Of a stretch of 64,000 nt of DNA, positions 32,867-41,017 are shown piece by piece. Position 1 is the first letter of the stretch; the number at the start of each line of letters is the position of its first letter. The DNA is from a bacterium (GTDB taxonomy: Bacteria; Bacteroidota; Bacteroidia; B-17B0; Aurantibacillaceae), in NCBI GenBank assembly GCA_029945625.1, contig JAQSCW010000043.1:30451-94450 (forward strand), given 5' to 3'. The notes beneath the pieces were generated by a model, which searched no databases, was not told the origin of the DNA, and saw only the letters and a list, made by a program, of their open reading frames with translations. Made by a program: the position numbers and the translations under genes.

Positions 32867-34564
32867 ATGGCAGCGACAACTACTGGCAAAAAACAACAGA
32901 CGGTTCAGAAAAACAGTGATACAACGATCAAATTTGGCACTAAAACATTTCTAGTTACGCAGGAAGAGAAGATTAGTTACCTTCTTCTGGCATTAATCAT
33001 TTTTTTAGTGGTCTTGATCCGATCTAAATTTCTGCTGATTCCCTATGAACGTGACGAGGGCGGTTACAGTTATTATGGCAAATTGTTGCTCAGTGGAAAA
33101 ATTCCTTATAAAGATTTTTACGAACAAAAATTGCCGGGTATTTTTTATTTCTATGCCATGATGATCTCCATTTTTGGTTCATCGGTAAAAGAAATGCACA
33201 CCGGTTTTATCTTTCTCAATATAGCCACCATTCTCCTTCTATTTTTTGCATCCAAACGGTTATTCACTCCTTTCACCGGTCTCATTACCGCCGTCACCTT
33301 CGCGCTGGTGTCACTAACGCCCAACTTAAGCGGGTTCACCATTCAGGCAGAACACGGAGTGGCTTTCTTTTCAAGTCTCGGTATTTATTTGTACACCCTC
33401 GTTCGGGTAAATAAGAAGTGGTATTGGTATGTCCTCATGGGCCTCGCACTAGGCTCGGCCTTTATGGTTAAAACAACCGGCCTCTTTGTGATGTTCTGGG
33501 GAGGGCTGATACTCGTTATTGATTTTGTTTTTTCTAAAGAAAGAGTGGTAAAAGAATTACTTCGTCAGGTGTTTTTCTATTGCCTGGGAGCAATTTCTGT
33601 GGTTGCTTTTTTGCTGATTACTATTTATGTGAAAGGTTCTTTTAACGATTTGGTTTTTTGGGTCTACAATATTCCTAAATACTACGTGAACAGAATCTCC
33701 TATGAGGATGGCGTGAAATATTTTGGGTACAGCCGCGATGCCATTGTGATGAACTACAAATTTTTGTGGGTGCACAGTGTGCTCGCCCTCGCCCTCTGCC
33801 TCATACGTTCCATCGATCTTAGAACCAAGTTGTTTGTGTTTTCTTTGGCCATTTTATCTTTTCTCACCATTGTACCGGGATATTATTTCTACGGACACTA
33901 TTGGATCCAACTCATTCCAGGCATGGCCATGCTGTCGGGAATCACGTATTATTGTGTGATGAGCCTGCTGAAGAACGGCTTTAACATTGCATCTCCGAAT
34001 TTAAAATACGTTTACATTGCCGTATTCTCGGTATTTGTACTCATGCATTTAAATAAACAACGCAGCTATTATTTTAGTCCAAACTACGATCTTATTTTGC
34101 GGCAGGTATACGGCAACAATCCTTTCCCTGAAACTATGGAAATAGCTAAGTACTTGAATTCGGTTGCCAAGCCCGAAGACCAGGTTGCCGTATTTGGGTC
34201 TGAACCCGAACTCTTTATATACATGAACAAGATCTCCCCTACCCGACATGTATTTTTCTCCACCATTGTGGCCAGTATTCCTGAGCATAAACAATTTCAG
34301 CGTGAATTTGTAAGAGATATCGAAAAAGTAAAACCAAAATACTTTGTATTCTACCGGCACAGTGTTTCTTTATTGGTTCAGGCGAACGTTGACCAATATG
34401 TGTTTGAATGGGCAAATAAATACCTTGCCGAAAATTACAAGGTGATTGGGGTGGTAGATATGCCTGACAATACCCTGAGAAGTATTTACAAATATGGTGT
34501 GGAGGCCGCTGCTTACCAACCCACCGCACAAAATGTGATCTATATCTTTGAAAAAAAATCCTAA
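32867..34564 (+). CDS. GT39/ArnT-like membrane glycosyltransferase
   Basis: A 565-residue polytopic membrane protein of GT-C architecture. After a Thr/Lys-rich cytoplasmic N-terminus and first helix (about 38-56) comes the catalytic loop PYERDEGGYSYYG, whose Asp/Glu pair matches the family's acidic motif, then DFYEQKLPG. Ten or so further helices follow, and a soluble C-terminal domain (about 415-565) starts with NPFPETMEIAKYL. GT39/ArnT proteins transfer sugars from polyprenyl phosphate to protein, lipid A or glycan in the periplasm. The GtrB-like enzyme and epimerase immediately upstream probably supply its donor. Confidence 0.85.
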   Translation: MAATTTGKKQQTVQKNSDTTIKFGTKTFLVTQEEKISYLLLALIIFLVVLIRSKFLLIPYERDEGGYSYYGKLLLSGKIPYKDFYEQKLPGIFYFYAMMISIFGSSVKEMHTGFIFLNIATILLLFFASKRLFTPFTGLITAVTFALVSLTPNLSGFTIQAEHGVAFFSSLGIYLYTLVRVNKKWYWYVLMGLALGSAFMVKTTGLFVMFWGGLILVIDFVFSKERVVKELLRQVFFYCLGAISVVAFLLITIYVKGSFNDLVFWVYNIPKYYVNRISYEDGVKYFGYSRDAIVMNYKFLWVHSVLALALCLIRSIDLRTKLFVFSLAILSFLTIVPGYYFYGHYWIQLIPGMAMLSGITYYCVMSLLKNGFNIASPNLKYVYIAVFSVFVLMHLNKQRSYYFSPNYDLILRQVYGNNPFPETMEIAKYLNSVAKPEDQVAVFGSEPELFIYMNKISPTRHVFFSTIVASIPEHKQFQREFVRDIEKVKPKYFVFYRHSVSLLVQANVDQYVFEWANKYLAENYKVIGVVDMPDNTLRSIYKYGVEAAAYQPTAQNVIYIFEKKS

Positions 34565-34603
34565 ACTTATTTAAATTACAACGCGACTTAAAACCAAGAA
34601 AAT

Positions 34604-35761
34604 ATGTCTGATTTCACGAACTTCCGCTTTGGCACGAGGGCCATACACGCCGGTGCAGAACCCGATCCAAGTACCGGGGCCATTATGACGCCCATTTACC
34701 AAACCAGCACCTACACGCAGGAGTATCCGGGAAAACACAAAGGCTATGCCTACGCACGCGGGAAAAATCCAACGCGCGAAGCTCTCCAAAAAAACATTGC
34801 GGCACTCGAACAAGGCAAACACTGTTTGTGTTTTAGCAGCGGCATGGGAGCTATTGATGCGGTGATTAAAATGCTCAAACCCGGAGATGAAGTAATTACG
34901 GGCGACGATCTTTATGGTGGAAGTTACCGCATGTTCACCAAGGTATTTGCCAATTTCGGTATTAAGTTTCACTTCATCAATATGACCCATGCGGTCAACA
35001 TTGAAAAGATGGTGAACTCCAATACCAAATTAATATGGGCCGAAACTCCCACCAATCCTACCATGCAGATCATCGACATTGAGGCCTGCGCAAAAATCGC
35101 CAAAGAACATAAGTTAGTTCTTGCTGTTGATAATACCTTTGCCTCCCCCTATTTGCAAAATCCATTAGCACTGGGGGCCCATATTGTAATGCACAGCGTA
35201 ACGAAATATCTTGGTGGGCATAGCGATGTAGTGATGGGAGCTCTGGTAACGAACGACGATAAACTTCACGAACAACTGGCGTTTATTCATAACAGTTGTG
35301 GGGCAACTCCCGGGCCAATGGACAGCTTTTTAGTGATGCGGGGCATTAAAACCCTTCACCTTCGTATGGAACGGCATTGTTTCAACGGCCGAAAGGTGGC
35401 AGAATATCTTAAGAGCCATCCTAAAATCGACAAGATTTACTGGCCGGGATTTAGCGATCACCCAAATCACCTCATTGCCAAAAAACAAATGAAAGATTTT
35501 GGCGGTATGATCTCTTTTACACTCAAAGACAATAGCCTCGAAAACACATTCAAGCTGGCTTCCTCCTTTAAGGTGTTTTCATTGGCCGAAAGTCTGGGCG
35601 GGGTAGAATCACTCATCAACCACCCGGCCACCATGACACATGCCTCCATTCCAAAAGAAGAACGTGAAAAAGTGGGCGTGGTAGACAGTCTGCTGCGCTT
35701 AAGCGTGGGGGTTGAAGACATTGAAGATCTTATCGAAGATTTGAGACAAGCATTGGGATAA
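34604..35761 (+). CDS. Cystathionine gamma-synthase/lyase family PLP enzyme
   Basis: A 385-residue fold-type I PLP enzyme of the Cys/Met metabolism family. The Schiff-base Lys is K201 in HSVTKYLGGHSD. SSGMGAIDAV (about 78-88) and AETPTNPTMQIID (146-158) bind PLP and substrate, and YAYARGKNPTREAL near the start carries the Tyr/Arg pair reaching the neighbouring subunit. Family members include cystathionine gamma-synthase, cystathionine gamma- and beta-lyase and methionine gamma-lyase, which cannot be separated with certainty here. It is the last gene of the plus-strand run after the GT39-like gene but functionally unrelated to it. Confidence 0.9.
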   Translation: MSDFTNFRFGTRAIHAGAEPDPSTGAIMTPIYQTSTYTQEYPGKHKGYAYARGKNPTREALQKNIAALEQGKHCLCFSSGMGAIDAVIKMLKPGDEVITGDDLYGGSYRMFTKVFANFGIKFHFINMTHAVNIEKMVNSNTKLIWAETPTNPTMQIIDIEACAKIAKEHKLVLAVDNTFASPYLQNPLALGAHIVMHSVTKYLGGHSDVVMGALVTNDDKLHEQLAFIHNSCGATPGPMDSFLVMRGIKTLHLRMERHCFNGRKVAEYLKSHPKIDKIYWPGFSDHPNHLIAKKQMKDFGGMISFTLKDNSLENTFKLASSFKVFSLAESLGGVESLINHPATMTHASIPKEEREKVGVVDSLLRLSVGVEDIEDLIEDLRQALG

Positions 35762-35841
35762 AGTTTGTTTCTCTATCATTTTTACTTTATTCTGAAATCA
35801 AACAATTTCATTACTTTTACTTTTATCAAATGCAAACATCC

Positions 35842-36384
35842 ATGAAGAAGGTTCTGTTCGTTTTTCTGTTATTCGTTTCTTACTTCAGCAATTGCCAAAT
35901 ATACATGTGCAAAGATGGGATGACTAAATTTACCTCGGAAGCCCCCTTGGAGCTTATTAAGGCCCAAAGCAATAAAACTATAGGGGTAATTAATATGAGC
36001 GATAAAAATGTGGCCTTCTCAGTTAATATTGAATCATTTGATGGCTTTAACAACGGACTTCAAAAAGAACATTTCCGTGAAAACTACATGGAAACCCAAA
36101 AGTTTGAAAATGCCACTTTTAAAGGGAAGATCATAGAAGATATAGACCTGACAAAAAGCGGCGCCTACACTGTACGTGCAAAGGGCATATTCAACATTCA
36201 TGGTGCTGAAAAGGAACGATTAGTAAAAGTGAAGATCACCATAAAAGACAAAGAAATTTTGGTGGAAACAAATTTTGAAGTGCCTCTGGAAGACCACAAC
36301 ATCAAGATCCCAAAAGTAGTAAATCAAAAAATAGCCTCTGTAATTACAGTGGAAGTAAAAGCCACTCTAAAGCCAAAAGCATAG
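35842..36384 (+). CDS. YceI family periplasmic protein
   Basis: The ATG at 35842 (fifth codon of a longer frame) gives a proper signal peptide, residues 1-19, and a 180-residue precursor. The mature part matches the YceI lipocalin-like barrel: TKFTSEAPLELIKAQS, HFRENYMETQKFENATFKGKI (the family's FxSxxxxxxNY-like block) and FNIHGAEKERLVKVK with the HG motif. The barrel binds polyprenyl lipids in characterised homologues. Bacteroidota have several YceI-like proteins of unknown role. It lies 11 bases upstream of the Reg_prop sensor and may be co-transcribed. Confidence 0.8.
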   Translation: MKKVLFVFLLFVSYFSNCQIYMCKDGMTKFTSEAPLELIKAQSNKTIGVINMSDKNVAFSVNIESFDGFNNGLQKEHFRENYMETQKFENATFKGKIIEDIDLTKSGAYTVRAKGIFNIHGAEKERLVKVKITIKDKEILVETNFEVPLEDHNIKIPKVVNQKIASVITVEVKATLKPKA

Positions 36385-36395
36385 AAATTTAACGC

Positions 36396-39300
36396 ATGAG
36401 TAACTGCCGCTGGATACAATTATTTTTATTCGCGCTGTGGGGATCAGGTTACTCTCAACTTCAGGTAAAAAACTATTTCTCCATAACCGGCAAAAAAGAT
36501 GTGCCTGTAACGGTGATGTGTCAAGATCAGAGGGGCTACCTCTGGCTGGCCACAAACGACGGTATTTTTAAATTCGATGGAAGAACGTCAGAAGAACTTT
36601 TTCCGGAAAGTGGGATTTTAAGAAAATCCATCACCGCCCTGTATTGCGATTCAAATGAAACCACTTGGGTGGGTACAAACGAGGGAAAAGTGTACACCGT
36701 TAAGGGAAATAAGCTCGACTCCCTAAATTTCGCGGGCCATCCCAATTCTGAAAAAATAACGTCCTTTTATAAGAGTGGAGAAGGCATTTGTGTGGGTACT
36801 TACGGTAATGGAATCTATACTTATTTGCGCGGAAACCTCAAACACCTCACTAAAAAAAATGGTCTCAACGACGATGTCATTTATAAAATTGCAGGGGCCG
36901 GAAATGATAACATTTGGTGCGGCACCGATGCCGGCATCAGCGAGGTGGGTCACATTTTTTCCATTCCGGTTTTCAAAAGCATTTCTGTTAAGAATGGCCT
37001 CCCCGATAATATTGTGAGGGATCTGGTAGTTGAACAAAACAAGTTGCTCATCTCGATGCAGGATTCGGGAGTTTGTTATTTTGATCTTGCCGCGCGGAAG
37101 ATCGAAAAAAGTTACTTTTTTTCCAATTGGACCTTGGGCACCGTGTTAAATTCTCAATCACTCAACCATTCAAAAGTGATTATAGGCACTGAAAAAGAGG
37201 GACTGATTGAAGTGGATAAAAACGTTCTGCGGGTCTACAATTACTCCAAATACATTCTCACGCCTTCCATCAATCAGGTATTTATAGACCGAGAAAAACA
37301 AATTTGGATCGCCTCTAAAAGAGGGATCAGTCAGTTTACCGAACAACGATCGGCATTTATTACTACCGACGATGAAAATGCAGGTAATAATGTAATGGCT
37401 TTAGTTATCGACAATGATAACTCGATGTGGTTAGGTACTACCCTCGGTATTTCGAAGGTGATGATAGACGGGGAAGGAAATAAAGTGATTAGGAAGATGC
37501 AGGGGCTCACAAAATACACGATTTCGTGTGCGGCAAAAGCTCCTAACGGGTGCATCTGCTTTGGCACCTATGGATCGGGAATTGTGATTTTAACCAGTGA
37601 CGGGAAAAAAAACGTGATCATTAATTCAAAAGAGAATCACCTGAGTAACGACAACATCAGTAACATCTATTTTTCCGACAACACTACCGTTTACATATCT
37701 ACCCTGGGAGGAGGCCTCATAAAGGCACATGTTGACTGCGAAGACGTAAAAAAAACCTTTCGTGTTGAAACCATCTTTAACGAAAGCAGTGGATTAGGCA
37801 GCAGCTATGTGTACGCCGCTGTGACGGATGATACCGGTAAACTTTATGTTGGTACCGATGGCGGGGGCTTGCAGGTGTTGGAAAACAACAAATTCATTAA
37901 TCTCACTCAAAAATTCAGACTCAGGTCCAGTACCGTGTTTTCACTTTGTAAAGATAAATTTAATACCATTTGGGCAACATCCAATGCCGATGGCATCCTT
38001 CGATACAACGGCAAAACACTTCAAACCATTAATTCTACGAACGGTCTAAGAGACGAGCAACCTCAACAAATAATACCCACTGAAAATGCACTTTTTGCAT
38101 TAAATTCGAAAGGAATCGACAAAATATATTACAGCGAGCGGGGCCTGAGTTACTACGATTTTGGAGATGGTGATGTTGAACCCAATCTGAATGCCGTAAT
38201 TTCATACAATAATAAAATATATAGCGGCACAAACAAAGGGGTACTGACCTATCGTACCAACGTTGAGGCTTTCGACAGCATAAAACCCTTAGTGTTCATT
38301 AAAAACTTCTTCGTGAATTACAAAAAATTTCCGGTTGATTCACTTTCCGAATTCAAACACCATCAAAACAGTATGGCCATCGCTTTCGAGGGCATTTGGT
38401 TGAAAAATCCCGCTAAACTTCTTTTTCGCTACAAATTGGATGGCCTTGAAGCAGAATGGCAATACACCAACGAGGGAAACACCATTAATTACAACAATTT
38501 AAATCCCGGCTCTTATCTTTTTAGTGTGCAGGTAAAAAATGACGAAGACGTGTGGAGCGATCCTACTGAGTTTGCATTTACCATTTTAACGCCCATTTGG
38601 AAACGTTGGTGGTTTTGGTTACTTGTTGTTAGCGCCGGAGCTTTAGGAATATATGTATTCATTACCTACCGTTTAAAATCACTTCAAAGAGAGAACATCC
38701 TCCTCGAACGCCGCGTCAAAGAACGTACTTCCCAAATAGAAAAACAATCACAGATCATCGAGAGCAAAAACATAGAGCTCGAACAGCTGTCGCTCGTGGC
38801 GAGCAAAACCGACAATGTGGTGCTTATTTTGGACGCAGCCGGCAAACTTGAATACATTAATGAAAGTTTTGAGAAAGTGAACCGCATGAGCATTGCCGAC
38901 CTGAGACGGATTTACGGAGAATCGATTTATGAGCTCAGTAATAATTCGCGGATTCGAGAAATCATTGAAGATGCCGTGACAAATAAACGGTCGGTGAACT
39001 ATGAGTCGTTGAACAACAAAGTGGGCGAAGGTCTCGAAATATGGGAGTCTTCTACCCTTACTCCCATTTTTGACGAAGGTGGAAATTTGAAAAAGATCAT
39101 CATCATCGACACCGATGTAACTCTTAGAAAGAGACAAGAACAATTGATCGTTCAAAAGAACAAGGACATTACAGATAGTATATCCTATGCGCGCAAGATC
39201 CAACATGCCATTTTACCCGCAAAATCACTCATCACCAAACATCTGCCCCAACACTTTACCCTTTATATGACTAAGGACATTGTGAGTGGCGATTTTTATT

Positions 39301-39941
39301 GGTTCGCACATCTCAACAACTGTAGCATCATTGCCGCTGTAGATTGTACCGGACATGGCGTACCGGGTGCTTTTATGAGTCTGATTGGCTACAATCTCAT
39401 GAACCGAATTGTGAATGAAAAGAAAATCACCGACCCACATCTCATCTTATTAGAACTCAATAACGGGGTATTAGAAGTGCTTCATAAAAATGAATCAGAG
39501 TCAAAAGATGGCATGGACATTGCAATTTGTAAAATCAATCACAAACAAAAGACACTCGACTATGCAGGAGCCATGAGACCTCTGTGGGTTGTTTCTGAAA
39601 CCGAAAATGGAAAAAAAGAATTGATTGAACTAAAAGCCGATAAGATCCCCATTGGTACAAAACAAAAAGACCGAACACAGCAAATTGCCTTTACAACGCA
39701 CACACTGCCTTTAACCAAACGGCAAAGTTTTTACATTTTTACCGACGGTTACGCAGATCAGTTTGGGGGGCCAAAGGAAAAAAAATACAGCACGGCCCGC
39801 TTTAAACAACTTATATTAGATACGGCAGGAATGGAAGTTGCCCGACAGGAACAAGCACTTAGAGAAGAACATGTGAGTTGGAAAGGAGAATGCGAACAAG
39901 TGGACGACATTCTGGTGATAGGTTTTAGAATTGAAATTTAA
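36396..39941 (+). CDS. Reg_prop/Y_Y_Y sensor with PAS and SpoIIE phosphatase domains
   Basis: A 1181-residue membrane sensor. A signal peptide (about 1-21) leads to a periplasmic region of repeated Reg_prop motifs (DQRGYLWLATNDGIFKFDG and many later GxxGGGL-type loops), forming two beta-propellers, then a Y_Y_Y domain (about 640-725). One membrane helix (about 741-762), a coiled coil, a PAS domain (about 800-925) and a C-terminal SpoIIE/PP2C serine phosphatase (VSGDFYWF, VDCTGHGVPGAFMS, EQVDDILVIGF) follow. Most Reg_prop sensors in Bacteroidota end in histidine kinases; a phosphatase output suggests control of an anti-sigma/anti-anti-sigma type switch. The ligand is unknown. Confidence 0.92.
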   Translation: MSNCRWIQLFLFALWGSGYSQLQVKNYFSITGKKDVPVTVMCQDQRGYLWLATNDGIFKFDGRTSEELFPESGILRKSITALYCDSNETTWVGTNEGKVYTVKGNKLDSLNFAGHPNSEKITSFYKSGEGICVGTYGNGIYTYLRGNLKHLTKKNGLNDDVIYKIAGAGNDNIWCGTDAGISEVGHIFSIPVFKSISVKNGLPDNIVRDLVVEQNKLLISMQDSGVCYFDLAARKIEKSYFFSNWTLGTVLNSQSLNHSKVIIGTEKEGLIEVDKNVLRVYNYSKYILTPSINQVFIDREKQIWIASKRGISQFTEQRSAFITTDDENAGNNVMALVIDNDNSMWLGTTLGISKVMIDGEGNKVIRKMQGLTKYTISCAAKAPNGCICFGTYGSGIVILTSDGKKNVIINSKENHLSNDNISNIYFSDNTTVYISTLGGGLIKAHVDCEDVKKTFRVETIFNESSGLGSSYVYAAVTDDTGKLYVGTDGGGLQVLENNKFINLTQKFRLRSSTVFSLCKDKFNTIWATSNADGILRYNGKTLQTINSTNGLRDEQPQQIIPTENALFALNSKGIDKIYYSERGLSYYDFGDGDVEPNLNAVISYNNKIYSGTNKGVLTYRTNVEAFDSIKPLVFIKNFFVNYKKFPVDSLSEFKHHQNSMAIAFEGIWLKNPAKLLFRYKLDGLEAEWQYTNEGNTINYNNLNPGSYLFSVQVKNDEDVWSDPTEFAFTILTPIWKRWWFWLLVVSAGALGIYVFITYRLKSLQRENILLERRVKERTSQIEKQSQIIESKNIELEQLSLVASKTDNVVLILDAAGKLEYINESFEKVNRMSIADLRRIYGESIYELSNNSRIREIIEDAVTNKRSVNYESLNNKVGEGLEIWESSTLTPIFDEGGNLKKIIIIDTDVTLRKRQEQLIVQKNKDITDSISYARKIQHAILPAKSLITKHLPQHFTLYMTKDIVSGDFYWFAHLNNCSIIAAVDCTGHGVPGAFMSLIGYNLMNRIVNEKKITDPHLILLELNNGVLEVLHKNESESKDGMDIAICKINHKQKTLDYAGAMRPLWVVSETENGKKELIELKADKIPIGTKQKDRTQQIAFTTHTLPLTKRQSFYIFTDGYADQFGGPKEKKYSTARFKQLILDTAGMEVARQEQALREEHVSWKGECEQVDDILVIGFRIEI

Positions 39942-39946
39942 ACCAC

Positions 39947-40651
39947 TTAGGACTGCAATTCCTTTAACAAGCCGATCCCCTTCTTAAAGCCATCTATTAC
40001 CAAAGAATTGTAGTTGTTAAGGTCTTCAATGAGCACTTTGCAGATGTCCTCGCTAAGTTCCTTCACGTCCAGTTCCCTAAAAGGCTGAAAGCCGAGGTTC
40101 ATTTCTTTATACAAAAGATTGAAATAATTATGCCGTGGTTCGCTGGATAACAGTGCTGCCGAAGCAACCAATTTAAAAAGAATATACTCGGTGTCTCTTA
40201 AACATTTTTCCATCTTTTGTCGGAAATCGACCTTACCATTCAAGTCCCTGTTTACTTCGACATAACATCTCAACAAACTATTATTACTCACAATTTCTCC
40301 AATCTTGCGGGCATACAAAAAATAATAATGTTCAATCCTGCTCATGGGAAAATGATTCTCAATGGCAATTGTATAGTGTTGCAACCATTCAAAATACTCC
40401 TGGTGGGAAGTGGGCTGAGGCAACACCGCCAACTCAAAATCTTTGGCAATGGCCATAGCACTGGTTAAATAGGACGTGTATTCGGGCTCTTCATCTTCAA
40501 GAGAAGATTTTAAACCGGCGATGCGCGAAACGATTTGCTCATCTTTTTCGTCTTGATAAGTAGTGACCAATTTTAATTTACTATAATACTGAACAGGAGC
40601 ATAGGCTGAATATCCGGCAAAAAATAAATTAAATCTGGGGGTCATCATCAT
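39947..40651 (-). CDS. Helical protein of unknown function
   Basis: Three consecutive ATGs at 40651-40643 are the likely start region, giving about 234 residues; a TTG at 40702 would be less usual. The protein is almost entirely helical, soluble and acidic-leaning, without signal peptide, metal or nucleotide motifs. Long amphipathic helices (AMAIAKDFELAVL, HYYFLYARKIGEIVSNN, EYILFKLVASAALL) suggest a helical bundle or TPR-like scaffold. It is convergent with the Reg_prop phosphatase, only 5 bases between stops, and is divergent from the second phosphatase, so it might serve that signalling pair. No family recognised. Confidence 0.6.
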   Translation of the reverse strand: MMMTPRFNLFFAGYSAYAPVQYYSKLKLVTTYQDEKDEQIVSRIAGLKSSLEDEEPEYTSYLTSAMAIAKDFELAVLPQPTSHQEYFEWLQHYTIAIENHFPMSRIEHYYFLYARKIGEIVSNNSLLRCYVEVNRDLNGKVDFRQKMEKCLRDTEYILFKLVASAALLSSEPRHNYFNLLYKEMNLGFQPFRELDVKELSEDICKVLIEDLNNYNSLVIDGFKKGIGLLKELQS

Positions 40652-40863
40652 GCTTCTTCTCCTCTCTGGGGTACCAGGCGCGATTTGCGTGGACTCAAAC
40701 AAAAGTATTGAAAATTACGGTACCTTCAATTTTTTTCCTTTTTACAACCATACCATAAGCATTCTTGGGAGGTATTAGAGGCCCCTTTTCTTGAAAAACT
40801 TAAATATTCTCACATTCGTCGAATAAAAATGGGGGCTAATCGATGAAATTCTCATAAAAATAA

Positions 40864-40871
40864 TATCTTTG
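40864..40871 (+). promoter_or_regulatory. Bacteroidota -7 promoter element
   Basis: TATCTTTG matches TAnnTTTG. The predicted transcript would start near 40877 and include the small reading frame at 40917-41015 before the phosphatase gene. No convincing -33 TTG. Confidence 0.5.
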
Positions 40872-40916
40872 TCTTTATCCGGTTGGCTTGCTTCATGCTT
40901 GGATCGACCAAGAAAT

Positions 40917-41015
40917 ATGACAAAAAACATGTTTTCATTCAGTAAAACCCTTATATTAGCCTTGTCTGCAGCTTATATGAACGTTAATCACTTTTCAAAT
41001 CAAACAGTTAGTTGA
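40917..41015 (+). CDS. 32-residue leader-like peptide upstream of the phosphatase gene
   Basis: ATG at 40917 opens 32 codons ending at TGA 41013-41015, two bases before the ATG of the YfiR/SpoIIE gene. The peptide has a basic start and a hydrophobic middle (FSKTLILALSAAY) like a truncated signal peptide. It sits just downstream of a -7 promoter box. It may be a translated leader that couples or tunes expression of the next gene, or simply chance; the arrangement is suggestive only. Confidence 0.35.
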   Translation: MTKNMFSFSKTLILALSAAYMNVNHFSNQTVS

Positions 41016-41017
41016 AT

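Noticed and set aside
36396..39941. Hybrid two-component histidine kinase
   Set aside because: No HisKA or HATPase motif follows the PAS domain; the C-terminus has the SpoIIE/PP2C motifs.
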